The notes: generated by a model from the sequence alone, not told the origin. A stretch of 64,000 bases of DNA from an uncultured Bacteroidota bacterium (GCA_902635965.1 CACPQA010000002.1:111049-175048); one strand, 5' to 3'; numbered from the stretch's first letter, positions 1 through 10,136 are shown. Translations and numbers: made by a program.

Positions 1-1012
1 TATTGAAGGACCTCCCACCAGTAATAAGTGTCATCATTGCATACTCCATGCCGCCGTCACCTCCTTGAGCAACAGTATATTGTTTGTAAGGATAAACGCC
101 AACTTTTGAGTTAAAATATCCCATCATCTTTGCTGTGTAAGGCTGTAATTTTTTCCAGTTATCAATTATTTTAGGGTCGTTTTTGTAAAAAAAATGCAGA
201 ACTACACCATTAGGACCAGGATACGTATCATGAACATAATTTTTATCTGCGGACCAAGTGAAATCATGAACGTTAGGTGCAACAAAGTGCCATTCAACCT
301 TTCCCTTTTTAGCTTTTGGAACTTTTCTTTTGGAATAGCCCCTACCTATATCATTTGCGTTCTGCAAATAACCACTAGCAGCAACTGTATACTCTTTATC
401 AATTTTTATTTTAACATCAAAATTTCCCCAAACACCATGAAACTCTCGACCAGTATATGGGTCAGCATTCCATCCTTCCGAGTCATATTCGCACATCTTT
501 GGATACCATTGAGCCATAGAATATTCTATTCCATCTCTGGAATTTTTACCGGCTCTCCTAACTAAATCAGGAACCTGCCCTTTGAATTCCATGCTAAATT
601 GTGTTGTCTCATTTGGATGCAAAGGCGAATCTAATTCGACTTCTAAAATGGTTTCGCTATCTACAGTTTTAAGTAGCTTTCCACTCTGAGATAAATTGTA
701 AACTTTTAAGAAACCCTGCTGTTTCGGATCAAGAGAGTCTATATCTATCTTAAAACGAGTATTTCTGTCAGCCGAATTATCTTGTCGTATAGCCATTTCA
801 CTGCCGGGTTTGAAAGCATTAAAATACAAGTGAAAAAAAACTTTTTTTAATATTTCAGGCGAATTGTTGGTGTATTTGATCTCCTGAGACCCTATGTATT
901 GGTTATTGGTTTTGTCAAAGTCTATCTCAATTTTATAGTCTATTTCTTGTTGCCAATACTGAGAACTGCACAAAAAGTGGAAAAATAAAAATAGGAAAGC
1001 GTAATTTTTCAT
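1..1012 (-). CDS. M1 family metallopeptidase, N-terminal part (runs off the window)
   Basis: The reverse complement from the ATG at 1012 translates without a stop to the window edge, about 337 residues. It opens with a short hydrophobic signal peptide ending around SSQYW. The beta-rich N-terminal domain follows, and the in-window part ends with GGMEYAMMT near residues 320-328, the Bacteroidota version of the GxMEN exopeptidase motif of gluzincin aminopeptidases. The catalytic HExxH helix would lie just beyond position 1 and cannot be seen. The product is expected to be a secreted or periplasmic aminopeptidase-like enzyme. Its start is 8 nt after the stop of the upstream MBL gene, so it is probably the last gene of a usp-sulP-MBL-M1 transcript. 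Confidence 0.85.
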   Translation of the reverse strand, partial: MKNYAFLFLFFHFLCSSQYWQQEIDYKIEIDFDKTNNQYIGSQEIKYTNNSPEILKKVFFHLYFNAFKPGSEMAIRQDNSADRNTRFKIDIDSLDPKQQGFLKVYNLSQSGKLLKTVDSETILEVELDSPLHPNETTQFSMEFKGQVPDLVRRAGKNSRDGIEYSMAQWYPKMCEYDSEGWNADPYTGREFHGVWGNFDVKIKIDKEYTVAASGYLQNANDIGRGYSKRKVPKAKKGKVEWHFVAPNVHDFTWSADKNYVHDTYPGPNGVVLHFFYKNDPKIIDNWKKLQPYTAKMMGYFNSKVGVYPYKQYTVAQGGDGGMEYAMMTLITGGRSFN

Positions 1013-1020
1013 AAACAAAT

Positions 1021-1863
1021 TTAAATATCCTCTAATTTAAATGTTTTATTTAACTTGAATTTATCGTTTTCTTTTCTAATGTCTATAACCTCGTATCTTA
1101 CGTCATGTTGTAAAAAAAGAAGAATTTTATCTTTTGCGGCTTTTTCTAAAAAAAATGCCTTTTCCTGTAATGTCAACAATGGTCTTGTATCATACCCCAT
1201 AATAAAAGGGACCCTAACGTGCCCTGCCGTTGGTATTAAATCTGAAACAAAAACAAAGGTTTTGTTTTTAAATTCCAAGATAGGAAGCATCATTTTCTCT
1301 GTATGCCCGTTGACTGTTAAAAGATCAAACCCAAGAGGTTTTTCACTAGCACCTATTAAATTTAATTTACCGCTTTTTTCAAGCGGAAGAATATTATCCT
1401 GCAAAAAAGAAGCTTTTTCTCTTGAGTTTGGGGAAATTGCCCATTTCCAATGATCTTTATTAACCCAGAAGTTAGCGTTTTCAAACCTAGGAACTAGCTC
1501 CCCGCTCTTTCTAATTATAGCACCGCCGCAGTGATCAAAATGAAGATGTGTAAAAAAAACATCAGTAATATCCCCATTTTTAAAGCCAGCTTTTTTAATT
1601 GAGGTATCAATTGAATATTCACCCCACCTGTAATAATGAGAAAAAAACTTTTCACTTTGCTTATCTCCTAGGCCTGCGTCAATTAAAATTAGCTTATGGC
1701 TTGTCTCTATTAAAAGTGACCTTGCAGCCATTTCAATCATGTTTAATTCGTCTGCCGGATTAGTTTTCTCCCAGATAGTTTTTGGCACAACACCAAACAT
1801 TGCTCCACCGTCAAGTTTAAAATTACCGGTTTCAATAGAATAAAGATTTTTAATTATGCACAT
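1021..1863 (-). CDS. MBL-fold metallo-hydrolase
   Basis: A 280-residue metallo-beta-lactamase-fold hydrolase. It has the metal-binding signature HLHFDH around residues 106-111, an upstream LILIDAGLGD strand, VNGHTEKM with the third-site His, and a late LFLQHD His. This layout matches lactonase-like and glyoxalase-II-like hydrolases that bind two metal ions, but the substrate cannot be read from sequence. The reading frame can be extended to a TTG at 1872; I chose the ATG at 1863 because it is the first ATG and still leaves the whole fold. There is no signal peptide, so it should be cytoplasmic. It lies directly downstream of sulP and upstream of the M1 peptidase. Confidence 0.85.
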   Translation of the reverse strand: MCIIKNLYSIETGNFKLDGGAMFGVVPKTIWEKTNPADELNMIEMAARSLLIETSHKLILIDAGLGDKQSEKFFSHYYRWGEYSIDTSIKKAGFKNGDITDVFFTHLHFDHCGGAIIRKSGELVPRFENANFWVNKDHWKWAISPNSREKASFLQDNILPLEKSGKLNLIGASEKPLGFDLLTVNGHTEKMMLPILEFKNKTFVFVSDLIPTAGHVRVPFIMGYDTRPLLTLQEKAFFLEKAAKDKILLFLQHDVRYEVIDIRKENDKFKLNKTFKLEDI

Positions 1864-1872
1864 TTTTCGCAA

Positions 1873-4080
1873 TTATTTATCTAAATACTTATTATTAATA
1901 ATTGACATTAGTTCAGTAGAAAATGCAAGTAATTGTTTAATTTCCTGTATGCTTGAAAGCCGACTTTTACCCTTTATAAGAAGGCTTTTCCCAATTGATT
2001 CAACCCTAAAATAAGCGTGACTTTCAAAAAAGAAAATAAGTTTTGAGTCAAAAAGACTTCTTATTTCACTAGCCTTCTTTCCACCAAGGAAAAAGCGCTT
2101 AGAAAAGTCGGGATGTTTTGGAAAATCTAAATCTTTATAAATGGTGTTTTCATTAATACCACCAAGTAAGTTTTCTCTATCTAAAATAAAAACGGGTATA
2201 TCAAACTTTAGATTTATGAGTAAGAAAGAAGAAACAATGTCATCTTTTGAGATAAAAGCACCTTCGCTGTAAGAAAGATCAAACAAATGAAAATCGCCGC
2301 TTTCATTTACGAGTTCATTGAATTGATAATTTATAATTTTTGCCTTAAAAAAATCAAAACGTTCAAGTTCTTTCGTGTCAGAAGAGGCCTCTGGCCTATA
2401 CCCCCAACCAAGAATTTTAGAAAGTTTCTGAAGAGATAGCTGCCTTTTCGTTAGATTATTATTAATCCTGAAGAAGTCATTTGTTGGGAGAGACTTTCTT
2501 ATCGCAAAAGGGTGTTGAGTATCTGCCGTGTGTGCATCCAGCCCTATAATTTCAAATGCTCCACCTTTTCTAGTAAAGCCCCGTCTGTACTCATTCAAAC
2601 CCTCCATAACGGTATGATCGACAAAACTGCATAAAGAAAAATCCAGCACAGCATGTTCGTTTTCAGGAATTTCGTCGAGTTTCGATTTAAGTCGAAAGAA
2701 ATTCAAGAAACTACAGAAGTTTTTAACACTCACGTAATAATTTCCTGTTTCTTCCTCTAAATACATTAACACATTAGGTTTAAAAAGGTTTCTAGTGAAG
2801 AGAAATAAATTTTTATTTAAAACAACATGTATTAAAAAGGTGGTTGCAATTCCAAGGAAAATACCTGTAATCAAGTCATTGGTTAGTGTTATAATTAGTG
2901 TAACAATAAATATTGCTGCTTGCTCTTTGCCGATATTTAGAATCCTAAGAAAATTACTAGGTGCAGCAAGTTTGTATCCCGTATAAACTAATATTGCGGC
3001 TAATGCAGGAAGAGCAATTCTTTGTATTTGCTCCTGAAACAGAAGAATGAAACACAATAGCATTAAAGAATGAGACATATTTGCAAAGCGATTTGTCCCA
3101 CCATTATTTACGTTTACTGAACTTCTTGCAATCACAGTTACAACATTTAACCCTCCGACCATTCCGCTTAAAGCGGTGGCTACACCCAAAGCTCTAAGAT
3201 CTTTGTTTACGTTTGATCTTCTTTTTTGGGGATCGAGTTTGTCAACAGCCTTAATACTAAGCAATGATTCAATACTAGAAATAAGTGTGATAGAAAAAAC
3301 AGTTGACAAAAAGGGTAATGTTAAAGCTATCCCAAAATCTGGAGTAGGTAAATCAGACCAGATATTATCTGGAAGAGATATTAGCAGATTTGAACCTATA
3401 GGATACTCACGAGATGAGACCAAATCGTAATAATAATTTAGTCCAATAGCAAGAAAAACGACCCACATTGGAGCTGGAATTAACTTAAAGATGGGGTTTC
3501 TTAATTTTGAGTAGAAAATTAAAATTAAAAGGGATAGTATTCCCAACAAAGCGGGTAATATAATTTCCATAGAAGAGGAAGAAAATAAAATATTAAGCGA
3601 CTCAGGAATTTTCGATAAGACTTCGAGGGGCTTTCCGCTCACAGAAGTTATACCAATCATAACATGAACTTGTTTAGATAGTATTCCCACGCCAATAGCG
3701 GCGAGCATACCCTGTAAAGCGGAGGATGGAAAAAATTCGCTCAAGGCTCCGAGCCTAAAAACACCAAAAAGAAACATTAGTATACCTGAGACAATTATAG
3801 CAGCCAAAGTATATAGATAGCCCTGATATAAATCACCTCCGCCCAACGAAGTGATAGCATACAATAAAACTATAACCAAACCATTGCCAGGCCCGGTTAT
3901 TGTTAATTGTGATCCTCCCATAATAGCAACAACTGTTCCACCAACAATAGAAGCGATTACACCAGAAATAGGCGGCGCCTCTGAAGCGATGGCGAGACCT
4001 AAGCCTAGAGGTAGTGCGACTAAGGAGACAACAAATCCTGCAAATAAATTTTTAGGAATTTCTTTTATAAAGTCTCTCAT
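1873..4080 (-). CDS. SulP-family inorganic anion transporter with STAS domain and extra C-terminal region
   Basis: A 735-residue inner-membrane transporter. It starts with the typical SulP N-terminus (KNLFAGFVVSLVALPLGLG) and has a dozen or so hydrophobic segments to about residue 415. A STAS-type domain follows at about 440-520 (EHAVLDFSLCSFVDHTVMEG). About 200 more residues follow the STAS domain, which most SulP proteins lack; I do not recognise a named domain there. SulP proteins move sulfate, bicarbonate or other anions. With no sulfur-assimilation genes adjacent and a universal stress protein directly upstream, bicarbonate or another anion is as likely as sulfate. It sits 3 nt downstream of the stress-protein stop codon, so co-transcription is very likely. 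Confidence 0.88.
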   Translation of the reverse strand: MRDFIKEIPKNLFAGFVVSLVALPLGLGLAIASEAPPISGVIASIVGGTVVAIMGGSQLTITGPGNGLVIVLLYAITSLGGGDLYQGYLYTLAAIIVSGILMFLFGVFRLGALSEFFPSSALQGMLAAIGVGILSKQVHVMIGITSVSGKPLEVLSKIPESLNILFSSSSMEIILPALLGILSLLILIFYSKLRNPIFKLIPAPMWVVFLAIGLNYYYDLVSSREYPIGSNLLISLPDNIWSDLPTPDFGIALTLPFLSTVFSITLISSIESLLSIKAVDKLDPQKRRSNVNKDLRALGVATALSGMVGGLNVVTVIARSSVNVNNGGTNRFANMSHSLMLLCFILLFQEQIQRIALPALAAILVYTGYKLAAPSNFLRILNIGKEQAAIFIVTLIITLTNDLITGIFLGIATTFLIHVVLNKNLFLFTRNLFKPNVLMYLEEETGNYYVSVKNFCSFLNFFRLKSKLDEIPENEHAVLDFSLCSFVDHTVMEGLNEYRRGFTRKGGAFEIIGLDAHTADTQHPFAIRKSLPTNDFFRINNNLTKRQLSLQKLSKILGWGYRPEASSDTKELERFDFFKAKIINYQFNELVNESGDFHLFDLSYSEGAFISKDDIVSSFLLINLKFDIPVFILDRENLLGGINENTIYKDLDFPKHPDFSKRFFLGGKKASEIRSLFDSKLIFFFESHAYFRVESIGKSLLIKGKSRLSSIQEIKQLLAFSTELMSIINNKYLDK

Positions 4081-4083
4081 GAT

Positions 4084-4947
4084 TTATGATTTTCTGTTTT
4101 TTATAATAAGAACATCTGTCGGCAATTCAGATAAAATATGTTCGAGATCTTTTGGAAAAATTCTTGAAAGAAAAGAGGAACGATTCTCTTCTGAATTTAG
4201 AACAAGTAAGTCAGCTCGAACAACCCTAGCATAATGACCAATTGAATATCCTCTAGCTCCAAAAATACTTTGTGATTGGATTTTTTTGTTTTTTTTAAGA
4301 CTCTCAGGTATATTTAGCAAGATATCATCATATCTGTTTTTTTCTTCGGTTTCTATTCCCTCTTTAATTTCGGTAATCTTTTTTAGGCTTTCATCGTCGT
4401 CGGCTGTCATGGACACCTTAGATTGGCTTATTTCACCAACAAGAGTTACGTTGGGAATATTCATAAGGAAAGAAAATTCAAATGCAGACCTTATTGTTTT
4501 CTCTGTATTAGGTTCATTTATAGCATTCACTACAACGTGTTTCGAAGGAACCTCTTGAATCGATGGTTTAATTAAAAGCAGAACTGAACAGGACGCTTTT
4601 CTTGTAATTTTCCTTGCTATTGACCCTACATAAAATTTTAAAACATTTTCTCTTTGTACAGCACCAAGAAGTAATAAATCAATTTTATTTTTTTCGCACA
4701 TCTTTAAAATAGTTGGGATTGGATCCCCTTCTTTCCATAGCACTTTTGTAAATTTTGACTGCACAGGGGAATCCTTTAATATCTCCTCAAAGGTTTTTTC
4801 CTTTACAGGGGTTTTTTTTCCAACATGAATGAAAAAAAGTTCTGCCTCAAGTGAGTTAGCTAAACGCAATGATGTAAATATGTTAGCTTTTAAATTTGGA
4901 GAAAAGGCAAAACCAACTAAAATTCTTTTAAATAAAGTTTTTTTCAA
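4084..4947 (-). CDS. Universal stress protein, tandem Usp domains
   Basis: A 287-residue protein with two Usp folds. The first begins with RILVGFAFSP at residues 8-17 and contains DLLLLGAVQREN and VGSIARKITRKASCSVLLL, close to the ATP-binding GxxG-S/T pattern. The second half contains ADLLVLNSEE and ends with LPTDVLIIK. Usp proteins are cytoplasmic and some bind ATP. The only usable start is TTG at 4947, since no ATG occurs before the first conserved strand. It heads the tightly spaced usp-sulP-MBL-M1 group, and pairing with a SulP transporter suggests a role linked to that transporter. That link is inferred from position only. Confidence 0.85.
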   Translation of the reverse strand: MKKTLFKRILVGFAFSPNLKANIFTSLRLANSLEAELFFIHVGKKTPVKEKTFEEILKDSPVQSKFTKVLWKEGDPIPTILKMCEKNKIDLLLLGAVQRENVLKFYVGSIARKITRKASCSVLLLIKPSIQEVPSKHVVVNAINEPNTEKTIRSAFEFSFLMNIPNVTLVGEISQSKVSMTADDDESLKKITEIKEGIETEEKNRYDDILLNIPESLKKNKKIQSQSIFGARGYSIGHYARVVRADLLVLNSEENRSSFLSRIFPKDLEHILSELPTDVLIIKNRKS

Positions 4948-5012
4948 CTTTTTTTATATAATATAATCTAAAAAAATTAGAAATTAAATTTTTATTTTCA
5001 ACATAGATTAAT

Positions 5013-5693
5013 TTACAAATCCAAAGAACCTCCAATTTTCGGGATGATTAATTTTTTTTTACGAAAGTTAAACTTTTTTACAGCATTAGAAACGTCAATC
5101 TTTATGGGCGGGAATGTGTTAAAGTGACATCCGATTATTTTTTTACACTTAATGAAATCCGAAGCCGTCAAGGCCTCGTCGATACCCATTGTGAAGTTAT
5201 CCCCGACTGGTAAAATTGCAAAATTAAGTTTAGGACAAAGCTTAGGAATTAATTTCATATCATAAGTTAATGCTGTGTCGCCGGCATGATAAAAGGATTT
5301 ATCATTCCCATAAACAACAAACCCCCCAGGATTGCCACCGTAGCTTCCGTCAGGGAGTACTGATGAATGTATAGCAGACACAAATTTAATAGTGCCAAAA
5401 TCAAAATTAAACTTTCCCCCATGGTTCATACCATGACCATTAACCCCTTTGGCATTGTACCATGAAACAATTTCATAGTTTGAAATGATTGTAGCATTAT
5501 TGTTTCTAGCAATTAACTCTGCGTCTAGCAGGTGGTCTTGGTGCCCGTGAGTAATTAAAATATAATCACATTTTATACTTGAAATGTCTATATTTTTTGC
5601 CAGTTCGTTTCCTGTAATAAAGGGGTCTATTAATAACCTTTTTCCGTTGAATAAAATCAAAAAACATGAGTGTCCCAGGTAAGTAACTTTCAT
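5013..5693 (-). CDS. UPF0173-type metal-dependent hydrolase (MBL superfamily)
   Basis: A 226-residue MBL-superfamily protein. Motifs seen are YLGHSCFLI at the N-terminus, LLIDPFITGNE, ILITHGHQDHL (HxHxDH) near residue 50, FYHAGDTALTYDMK near 140 and GCHFNTFPPI near 190. This order is that of the YtkL/UPF0173 group, related to UlaG and N-acyl-phosphatidylethanolamine phospholipase-D folds. Substrate unknown. No signal peptide, so cytoplasmic. It starts at a clear ATG and lies 8 nt after the stop of the M20 peptidase gene, suggesting one transcript from the RmuC-like gene through M20 to this gene. Confidence 0.87.
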   Translation of the reverse strand: MKVTYLGHSCFLILFNGKRLLIDPFITGNELAKNIDISSIKCDYILITHGHQDHLLDAELIARNNNATIISNYEIVSWYNAKGVNGHGMNHGGKFNFDFGTIKFVSAIHSSVLPDGSYGGNPGGFVVYGNDKSFYHAGDTALTYDMKLIPKLCPKLNFAILPVGDNFTMGIDEALTASDFIKCKKIIGCHFNTFPPIKIDVSNAVKKFNFRKKKLIIPKIGGSLDL

Positions 5694-5701
5694 TTTTAAA
5701 C

Positions 5702-7207
5702 CTATAATTTCTCTGATAAAATTGACAAAATTGTCTTCACTCCTTCTCTGTAATTACCTAATCTAATGTTTTCATTTGGGCTGTGCTGATTGTTATCTCT
5801 ATTGACGGTAGGAACAGTAATTGCTGGAATATTTAAAGTATTAACAAATGGAGAAATTGGTATTGAGCCTCCACTCATCCTTATCAAAATTGGTTCTTCG
5901 CCAAACCCTCTTTTTATAGCATTCCTAAGCCAAACACTGTATTCATTTTTAAGACTAGTTCTAAACGACTGATATGAAATTTTAGAGGTAAAAGTTGCAA
6001 TTTTTTTGTGTTTTAACCTTTCTTTTTTGTTTGGTTCTCTGTCTAGTACTAAATACCCTAACCCTTCAATGTGTTTCTTTATCAACGATAAAAGTCTTCT
6101 CGGATTAGATTCTTTTACAAGCCTCACATCAATTTCTGCTCTAGCCCAAGAAGGAATTATCGTTCGCACCTCGTCATTAATCCAGCCAGAACTCATTCCT
6201 CTGATATTTAATGAAGGGTATTGAATCGCTTCTTGATATGTGTCCTTTACTTTATCGAAGCCCGCGACTTGGAGCAGGTCTAATAATTCCATTTCATTGT
6301 GAGGTGTAGAATCCAGTATTTTTTTTACATCAGGTGTAATTTCAATTCCATCATAATAACCATCAATTGTCACTTTTCCATATTCATCTTTCATTGATGC
6401 AAGTATTTTTGATAATCTTAATGCAGGGTTCGGCACATAGTTCCCAAAATGTCCGCTGTGTTGAGGGACTATGGGACCATATGTTGTTAATTGAATTGTG
6501 GCAATCCCTCTAGCCCCAAAAGTTAAGGTTGGTTTGTTAAGCCTATGACGAGGGCCATCAAGAATAATTAAAACATCAGAAGTAAGAAGTTCACCATTTT
6601 TTTTAACAGCGTCCGGTAAATTGGGAGATCCCATTTCTTCTTCAAAATCTAGTATTACTTTTATGTTAAAGCTGGGAGTGATTCCATTTTCATCAATTGC
6701 ATCAATCGCTGCCAAAAACATTGAAACCGGACCTTTCGCGTCACTAGATGATCGTGCAAAAACCCTCCAATCATCATTATATTCATATATTTTCTCCCAA
6801 TTTATAGCCTCCCAAAAACCCGAAGAATTCTTTTTTTTCAATACTGGGGAATATGGATTTTCTTGATTCCATTTTAAGGGGTCCACAGGCTGTCCGTCCA
6901 TTTGAAGGTATATGAGGACCGTTTTCCCTTTTGAGGTAAAATCTCTTTTAGCCAACAACAGGGGCGCACCCTTAGTGATAATTTTTGAAACCTTAAATCC
7001 CCTCTTTCCAAATTCTTCCTCAGTCCACTTTATGTTTTTTTCTATATCTATTTTATCGTTTGCATCGTTTGGGATACTAAGTAATTTTTTAAACATCTCA
7101 AAGGAACTTAGTGTATATTTTGAGGCTAAACGGTCTAGGGTTAATCTTTTTTGACAAAAAAGATTTAAACAACAGTTAACCATAAAAAGTAAAATAATTT
7201 TTTTCAT
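5702..7207 (-). CDS. M20/M25/M40-family metallo-hydrolase, secreted
   Basis: A 501-residue peptidase-fold enzyme with a signal peptide (hydrophobic residues 3-17). The usual M20 landmarks are present: SSSDAKGPVSMF (bridging Asp), DFEEEMGSPNL (catalytic and metal Glu), ILDGPRHR (Asp) and NQHSPNENIR (late His). The first landmark, normally GHxD, reads LQMDGQPVDP at 101-110, so Gln102 stands where the first metal-ligand His is expected. A FGARGIATIQ lid-domain start and a long dimerisation domain are visible. It is probably a periplasmic dipeptidase or amidohydrolase; the Gln may mark a subfamily with altered metal binding. Its start is directly adjacent to the stop of the upstream coiled-coil gene. 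Confidence 0.85.
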   Translation of the reverse strand: MKKIILLFMVNCCLNLFCQKRLTLDRLASKYTLSSFEMFKKLLSIPNDANDKIDIEKNIKWTEEEFGKRGFKVSKIITKGAPLLLAKRDFTSKGKTVLIYLQMDGQPVDPLKWNQENPYSPVLKKKNSSGFWEAINWEKIYEYNDDWRVFARSSSDAKGPVSMFLAAIDAIDENGITPSFNIKVILDFEEEMGSPNLPDAVKKNGELLTSDVLIILDGPRHRLNKPTLTFGARGIATIQLTTYGPIVPQHSGHFGNYVPNPALRLSKILASMKDEYGKVTIDGYYDGIEITPDVKKILDSTPHNEMELLDLLQVAGFDKVKDTYQEAIQYPSLNIRGMSSGWINDEVRTIIPSWARAEIDVRLVKESNPRRLLSLIKKHIEGLGYLVLDREPNKKERLKHKKIATFTSKISYQSFRTSLKNEYSVWLRNAIKRGFGEEPILIRMSGGSIPISPFVNTLNIPAITVPTVNRDNNQHSPNENIRLGNYREGVKTILSILSEKL

Positions 7208-8296
7208 TTATTCAAGGTTTTTAACATCTTCAAAAGATTCAGGGATACTAATTTGCCTCACTTGAGCCTCTGCGTTAATTGATTCATTTTTTGATTTAAG
7301 CTCTTTAGTCAAAATTTGTTTTGATCTTCTTTCGGATGGTGGATTTAATTTTTCAGCTTTTTCAAACTCAATTACAGATTCTAGTAAATCTTTGGGCAGG
7401 TCATTTTTGCATTTTACCAAAAGTTCAATAAATTGATTAGCAAAAAACTGATCAATTTGGATTTTTCTTTTAGTTGTATGTGCAAACCTCCCTATAACAC
7501 GACATATGTTTTCTCTTTCTTCTGGGCTTAACTGCTCAGCAAATTCATACTCTTCTATCTTTTTTAAAGATAAAATTATAGGTTCTAGAGAATCAATTGT
7601 AACCACATATACTTTATAATCCCCAAGGTTATATGTAAGCTGAGAGATATGTTCGATTGTATTGGAAGGAACAACCAAAAAAACTTCTTTTCTTACAGAC
7701 TCTTGGGAGGCATATTTTTTAAGATTATCAGTCTCTCGTCTAATGTATTTTGGGAAATTAGTTAAATCGTTGTTAGCCGGACTTTTAGCATCAAATATTA
7801 TATATTCGTCACAAATATTAATTGTGTTATCCGGCTTTCCTTTGAATGGTACCTCTTCAATATAGTCTACAAGATGAGTCTGGCAAATCATTTTTATTTT
7901 TTGCTCGACATAAGTTTCATGAGAAGACCATTGATGTTTAAGTTTTTCGAATTCCTCTTCCTTTTCCTTCAACTTAGAATCTTGGATTCGGCCTCTCTCA
8001 GCATCCAAATCTTTTTTTACCTGTGAAACTTGTGCGACCTCTCTTTGGTACTCTTTTATTAAGGACTTCTCTTGAATAAAAATTTGTTTTTCCAAACTGT
8101 TTATTTCGCTTGATAGAATCTTATTCTTAGAGGTTTCATCTACTAACTTCTTTTCTAGGTCACTTAATCGTTCTTCTATTTCTTTGACTTCTTTAAGTGT
8201 GCTGTCGGAAAGCTCTTTTATCAACCGCCATGAAAAAAGCCTTTCCCAAAATGAATAATTCTTTAATTTCTCAAAAAAAACATTGATTCTTTCCAT
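7208..8296 (-). CDS. RmuC-like coiled-coil protein with a PD-(D/E)XK nuclease-type core
   Basis: A 362-residue cytoplasmic protein. Residues 30-130 are charged, heptad-rich and almost certainly coiled coil. The next part carries VPFKGKPDNTINI followed by YIIFDAK, which fits the PD...(D/E)xK active-site pattern of the restriction-endonuclease-like fold, as in the RmuC family (VPFxGKPD then DAK). The C-terminal 100 residues are helical and polar. RmuC proteins are linked to suppression of inversions and to recombination, but their activity is poorly defined. I did not assign rmuC because the protein is shorter than typical RmuC and I cannot run an alignment. It lies 43 nt downstream of lepA on the same strand. 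Confidence 0.65.
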   Translation of the reverse strand: MERINVFFEKLKNYSFWERLFSWRLIKELSDSTLKEVKEIEERLSDLEKKLVDETSKNKILSSEINSLEKQIFIQEKSLIKEYQREVAQVSQVKKDLDAERGRIQDSKLKEKEEEFEKLKHQWSSHETYVEQKIKMICQTHLVDYIEEVPFKGKPDNTINICDEYIIFDAKSPANNDLTNFPKYIRRETDNLKKYASQESVRKEVFLVVPSNTIEHISQLTYNLGDYKVYVVTIDSLEPIILSLKKIEEYEFAEQLSPEERENICRVIGRFAHTTKRKIQIDQFFANQFIELLVKCKNDLPKDLLESVIEFEKAEKLNPPSERRSKQILTKELKSKNESINAEAQVRQISIPESFEDVKNLE

Positions 8297-8339
8297 AAAT
8301 CTAAATTTAAGCCGAATTTAGAAGAAATCATATTATAAT

Positions 8340-10136
8340 TCAATCATTAAGCTTTAGAACTGCTAAAAATGCTTGTTGGGGTATTTCAACACTACCAATT
8401 TGTCTCATCTTCTTCTTTCCTTTCTTTTGATTTTCAAGAAGCTTCCTTTTTCTTGTTATGTCTCCTCCATAGCATTTCGCTGTAACATCTTTCCTGACAG
8501 CTTTTATTGTTTCGCGAGATATAATTTTAGCCCCAATTGCAGCTTGAACTGGAATATCAAATTGTTGTCTTGGAATTAATTCTTTAAGCTTTTCACACAT
8601 TTTTTTACCAATAGTATACGCATTATCAGCATGAATTAGAGAAGACAAAGCATCTACTGGATTACCATTTAATAAAATATCCACCCTGACAAGCTTTGAA
8701 ACACTGAACCCAATTGGCGAGTAATCAAAAGACGCATAGCCCTTGGACACGGTTTTTAATCGGTCATAAAAGTCAAAAACAATTTCTGCTAGCGGAAGTT
8801 CAAAAACAAGCTCGACTCTCTGTTGAGTAAGGTAAGTTTGATTAATCATCTTCCCCCTTTTTTCTATGCACAACGTTATAACATTTCCGATATAATCAGA
8901 TTTTGTGATTATTGAAGCTTTGATATAAGGTTCTTCCACTCTCTCTAAAACTGAAGGGTCAGGTATATCAGAAGGATTATTTACAAGAATCAATTTGTTT
9001 GGTTCTTTCCGAGTGAATGCATGGTAAGAAACATTTGGCACTGTTGTGATTACACTCATTCCAAATTCGCGCTCCAGCCTTTGTTGAATTATTTCAAGGT
9101 GCAACATCCCTAAAAAACCACATCTAAATCCGAAACCAAGCGCAGCAGAACTTTCTGGTATAAAAACTAAAGAAGCATCATTTAATTGCAATTTTTCCAT
9201 GGACTTCCTAAGCTCTTCATAATCATCAGTGTCTACTGGGTAGATTCCAGCAAAAACCATCGGCTTTACTTCTTCAAACCCATCAATGGCATCTACTTCA
9301 ATCTGCCCGTCGTCTATGATTGTGTCACCAACTTTTACTTCCTTTGCATTTTTAATTCCTGTGATTAGATACCCTACATCACCAGACGAAATCAAATTTT
9401 TTGAAACCTTGTTGAGTTTTAATGTACCCACTTCATCTGCGACATAACTCTTCCCGGTTGCCAAGAATTTGATAGTTTGACCTTTTTTAATTTTGCCATT
9501 TATAACTTTAAAATATGTTTCAATTCCTCTAAAGGGATTAAAAACCGAGTCGAAAATTAATGCCTGAAGAGGCAAATCACTCCTCCCTTTTGGAGAAGGG
9601 ATTCTATTGATTATTGCACTTATAATTTTATCTATACCTTCACCCGTTTTTGCAGAGGCTTTTAAAATTTGATTTTTTTCACATCCTAACAAATCGATTA
9701 TGTCATCTGTAACCTCTTCAATGTTTGCCGAAGGGAGGTCTATTTTATTAAGTATTGGAATTATCTCTAAATCATTCTCTAGAGCAAGGTACAAGTTTGA
9801 AATTGTCTGTGCCTGTATACTTTGCGCGGCATCAACCACTAATAAAGCACCTTCGCAAGCAGCAATTGATCTAGAAACCTCATAGGAAAAGTCAACATGT
9901 CCAGGGGTATCAATTAAATTTAGTGTATAATTTTTGTTCTCATATTTATGCTCCATTTGTATTGCGTGAGACTTTATGGTTATTCCTCTCTCTCTCTCGA
10001 GGTCCATATCGTCCAAAAGTTGTTCTTTCTTTTCCCTTTGCTCAACCGTACCTGTAAAATCCAAAAGCCTGTCTGCAAGGGTACTTTTTCCGTGATCAAT
10101 GTGGGCTATGATACAAAAATTTCTAATTAGGTCCAT
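8340..10136 (-). CDS. lepA: Elongation factor 4 (LepA), GTP-binding back-translocase
   Basis: A 598-residue protein, the normal LepA length, starting [19 protein letters not shown]. The GTPase motifs are AHIDHGKST (P-loop), RGITIK (switch I), DTPGHVDF (G3), NKIDLPSA (G4) and SAKTGEG (G5). They are followed by the EF-G-like domains and the LepA-specific C-terminal domain with KRGKMINQ and [21 protein letters not shown]. The frame is open upstream to 10334, but the ATG at 10136 matches the family start exactly and the upstream stretch is not conserved protein. It acts on stalled or mistranslocated ribosomes. It is divergent from the dihydrouridine synthase gene across 67 nt, which must hold both promoters. 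Confidence 0.97.
   Translation of the reverse strand: MDLIRNFCIIAHIDHGKSTLADRLLDFTGTVEQREKKEQLLDDMDLERERGITIKSHAIQMEHKYENKNYTLNLIDTPGHVDFSYEVSRSIAACEGALLVVDAAQSIQAQTISNLYLALENDLEIIPILNKIDLPSANIEEVTDDIIDLLGCEKNQILKASAKTGEGIDKIISAIINRIPSPKGRSDLPLQALIFDSVFNPFRGIETYFKVINGKIKKGQTIKFLATGKSYVADEVGTLKLNKVSKNLISSGDVGYLITGIKNAKEVKVGDTIIDDGQIEVDAIDGFEEVKPMVFAGIYPVDTDDYEELRKSMEKLQLNDASLVFIPESSAALGFGFRCGFLGMLHLEIIQQRLEREFGMSVITTVPNVSYHAFTRKEPNKLILVNNPSDIPDPSVLERVEEPYIKASIITKSDYIGNVITLCIEKRGKMINQTYLTQQRVELVFELPLAEIVFDFYDRLKTVSKGYASFDYSPIGFSVSKLVRVDILLNGNPVDALSSLIHADNAYTIGKKMCEKLKELIPRQQFDIPVQAAIGAKIISRETIKAVRKDVTAKCYGGDITRKRKLLENQKKGKKKMRQIGSVEIPQQAFLAVLKLND

Noticed and set aside
194..565. 123-codon plus-strand ORF near the window start
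   Set aside because: It is antisense to the clear M1 peptidase frame (signal peptide plus GGMEYAMMT) and its translation has no domain-like features.
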